This document shows positions 58,893-59,685 of a stretch of 59,685 nt of DNA, in pieces. The stretch comes from an uncultured Campylobacter sp. (GTDB lineage: Bacteria; Campylobacterota; Campylobacteria; Campylobacterales; Campylobacteraceae). Both the position numbers and the translations under genes were made by a program. The number at the start of each line of letters is the position of its first letter. The first letter of the stretch is position 1. Below the pieces are notes generated by a model that was given only the letters and a program-made list of their open reading frames with translations, was not told the DNA's origin and made no database searches. The stretch covers positions 1-59,685 of the forward strand of contig NZ_CALLWC010000038.1 of the NCBI RefSeq assembly GCF_938015785.1, written 5' to 3'.

Positions 58893-59474
58893 TTAGCCTA
58901 AAATCATCCATAGTCCGATCGCGCACATCAGCACCGAGCAGAAAATTTCGAGGTATTTCAGATGGGTTTTTAACAGATTTTTTAGCACCGCTCCGCCCAG
59001 CGCATAGATGCTAAGACAGATACTTTCGCTGGCGCATAAGATCGCCACGAGAGCGAAAGTGCGCGCGCCGAAAAGATTATCCGCGTCCAAAAATGGAGGA
59101 AAGAGCGCGGTAAAAAATATCCACGCCTTAGGGTTTGAAACCGCAACTACAAGGCCTTGGAGGAAGATATTTTCGCTGCGCTTTTGTTTTTGCAGCTTAA
59201 AATTTCCGCGCGCTAAAAAGGTCGCGACGCCCAGATAGAAGATATACGCGCCGCCTAAAATTTTAATCGCGCTAAGCGCCGCAGGGTGCGCAAACAGAAT
59301 GCCCGCGACGCCGAATATGCATGCAAGCGCCACAGCCGCGACGCCCAGCACCTGCGCGAGCAACGCGGGCAGTGCCCTAAGATAGCCGCGCGCGATGCCG
59401 AGATTTAGCGCGTAGGTCATGTTGATGCCCGGCATCAGCGATATCGGAAAGATCGTAAAGAAAAACAGAAGCAT
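58893..59474 (-). CDS. LysE/RhtB-family amino-acid exporter
   Basis: 193 residues with about six membrane helices. The N-terminal MPGINMTYALNLGIARGYLRAL is the family signature (PGP-type motif followed by G.. RG), then ILGGAYIFYLGVATF and LQGLVVAVSNPKAWIFFTALFP. Such proteins export amino acids or homoserine-like compounds. The ribosome site is weak, so the true start could be slightly different. Confidence 0.87.
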   Translation of the reverse strand: MLLFFFTIFPISLMPGINMTYALNLGIARGYLRALPALLAQVLGVAAVALACIFGVAGILFAHPAALSAIKILGGAYIFYLGVATFLARGNFKLQKQKRSENIFLQGLVVAVSNPKAWIFFTALFPPFLDADNLFGARTFALVAILCASESICLSIYALGGAVLKNLLKTHLKYLEIFCSVLMCAIGLWMILG

Positions 59475-59621
59475 TGCAAACCCCTAAATTGCGGCTAAAT
59501 TTTAAATTTTATCTCTCGCGATACGGCGCCGCTGCGATAGATTTTAAATTTCTAAAATTTAACGCGCTGCGCTGAGGCGAATAAAATTTTAAAATTCCGC
59601 CGCGCCGCACCCAAACTTTTC

Positions 59622-59673
59622 TTGGGGCGGGAAGGGGGCTTGAATTGCGAGGTCGCTCCCCTTTCCGCCCCAA
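59622..59673. repeat. GC-rich inverted repeat at the window end
   Basis: TTGGGGCGG (59622-59630) pairs perfectly with CCGCCCCAA (59665-59673), and the stem continues imperfectly (GAAGGGGG with GCTCCCCTTT) around a loop of about 15 bases. Composition differs sharply from the flanking A/T filler. It may be a terminator or the end of a mobile or repeated element lying beyond the window. Confidence 0.45.
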
Positions 59674-59685
59674 ACCCCACCTAAC

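Noticed and set aside
1..59685. tRNA, rRNA, insertion sequences, prophage or cas genes
   Set aside because: Reading both strands I found no TPsiC-type tRNA arm, no rRNA sequence, no transposase or integrase and no Cas protein among the translated frames.

Overview
The window looks like a chromosome segment of a Campylobacter-type epsilonproteobacterium, most plausibly one of the higher-GC, anaerobic or oral species (for example C. gracilis, C. showae or C. rectus). The genus call rests on family content and on gene neighbourhoods I recall from C. jejuni: pgpA / ATP-sulfurylase-like / atypical response regulator / ispDF, uvrB divergent from three small genes, pyrF-nusB-ribH, and thiSFGHE. The species is inference. 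I see no tRNA, rRNA, phage, insertion sequence or cas gene.

Layout. 1-2573 (minus): polar amino-acid ABC transporter (partial ATPase, permease, two paralogous binding proteins). 2960-5746 (minus): proline synthesis (proB, a 51-residue EF-hand protein, proA). 6029-8945 (minus): a periplasmic flavocytochrome c operon (Tat-exported flavoprotein, tetraheme cytochrome, NapC/NrfH quinol dehydrogenase) for anaerobic reduction of fumarate, methacrylate or a similar acceptor. 9211-13615 (minus): the most striking locus, a five-gene run coding for an HgdC-type ATPase, a double-cubane-cluster-type reductase, a Tat-exported ModA-like binding protein, a NapH-like membrane polyferredoxin and a NifB-like radical SAM enzyme. 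13766-15610 (minus): two EamA transporters. 16151-21653 (plus): der, aroK fused to an unknown domain, trpS, a membrane protein, an ACT protein and a UPF0210 protein. 23858-26861: uvrB and three divergent small genes. 28662-36638: pgpA, a sulfurylase-like protein, an HP1021/Cj1608-type regulator and ispDF (minus), then thiC and mrp (plus). 37590-42774: two tandem secreted paralogues, dapD, a secreted protein and a CDF transporter. 42984-52032: an ABC-F protein, then thiS, thiF, thiG, thiH and thiE spread over 7.5 kb with an opposing Sel1 gene inside. 52773-59474: a DUF3108 protein, a decayed CRISPR-like array, pyrF, nusB, ribH, an SMR-transporter relic, sodB and a LysE-type exporter.

Two themes cut across the genes. 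First, intergenic DNA, and some DNA inside genes, is packed with words matching RAATTY (AAATTT, GAATTT, AAATTC, GAATTC), the motif whose methylation marks DNA for uptake in C. jejuni. Second, several housekeeping enzymes (ThiE, NusB, IspDF, the sulfurylase-like protein, the DUF3108 protein) carry long low-complexity insertions or tails whose DNA resembles the intergenic filler. The thiamine operon is stretched by the same material. I read this as one expansion process acting both within and between genes.

Functionally the window describes an anaerobic respirer: quinol-linked periplasmic reductases, an ATP-driven low-potential reductase with what may be its own cluster-building enzyme, and complete late thiamine synthesis genes.
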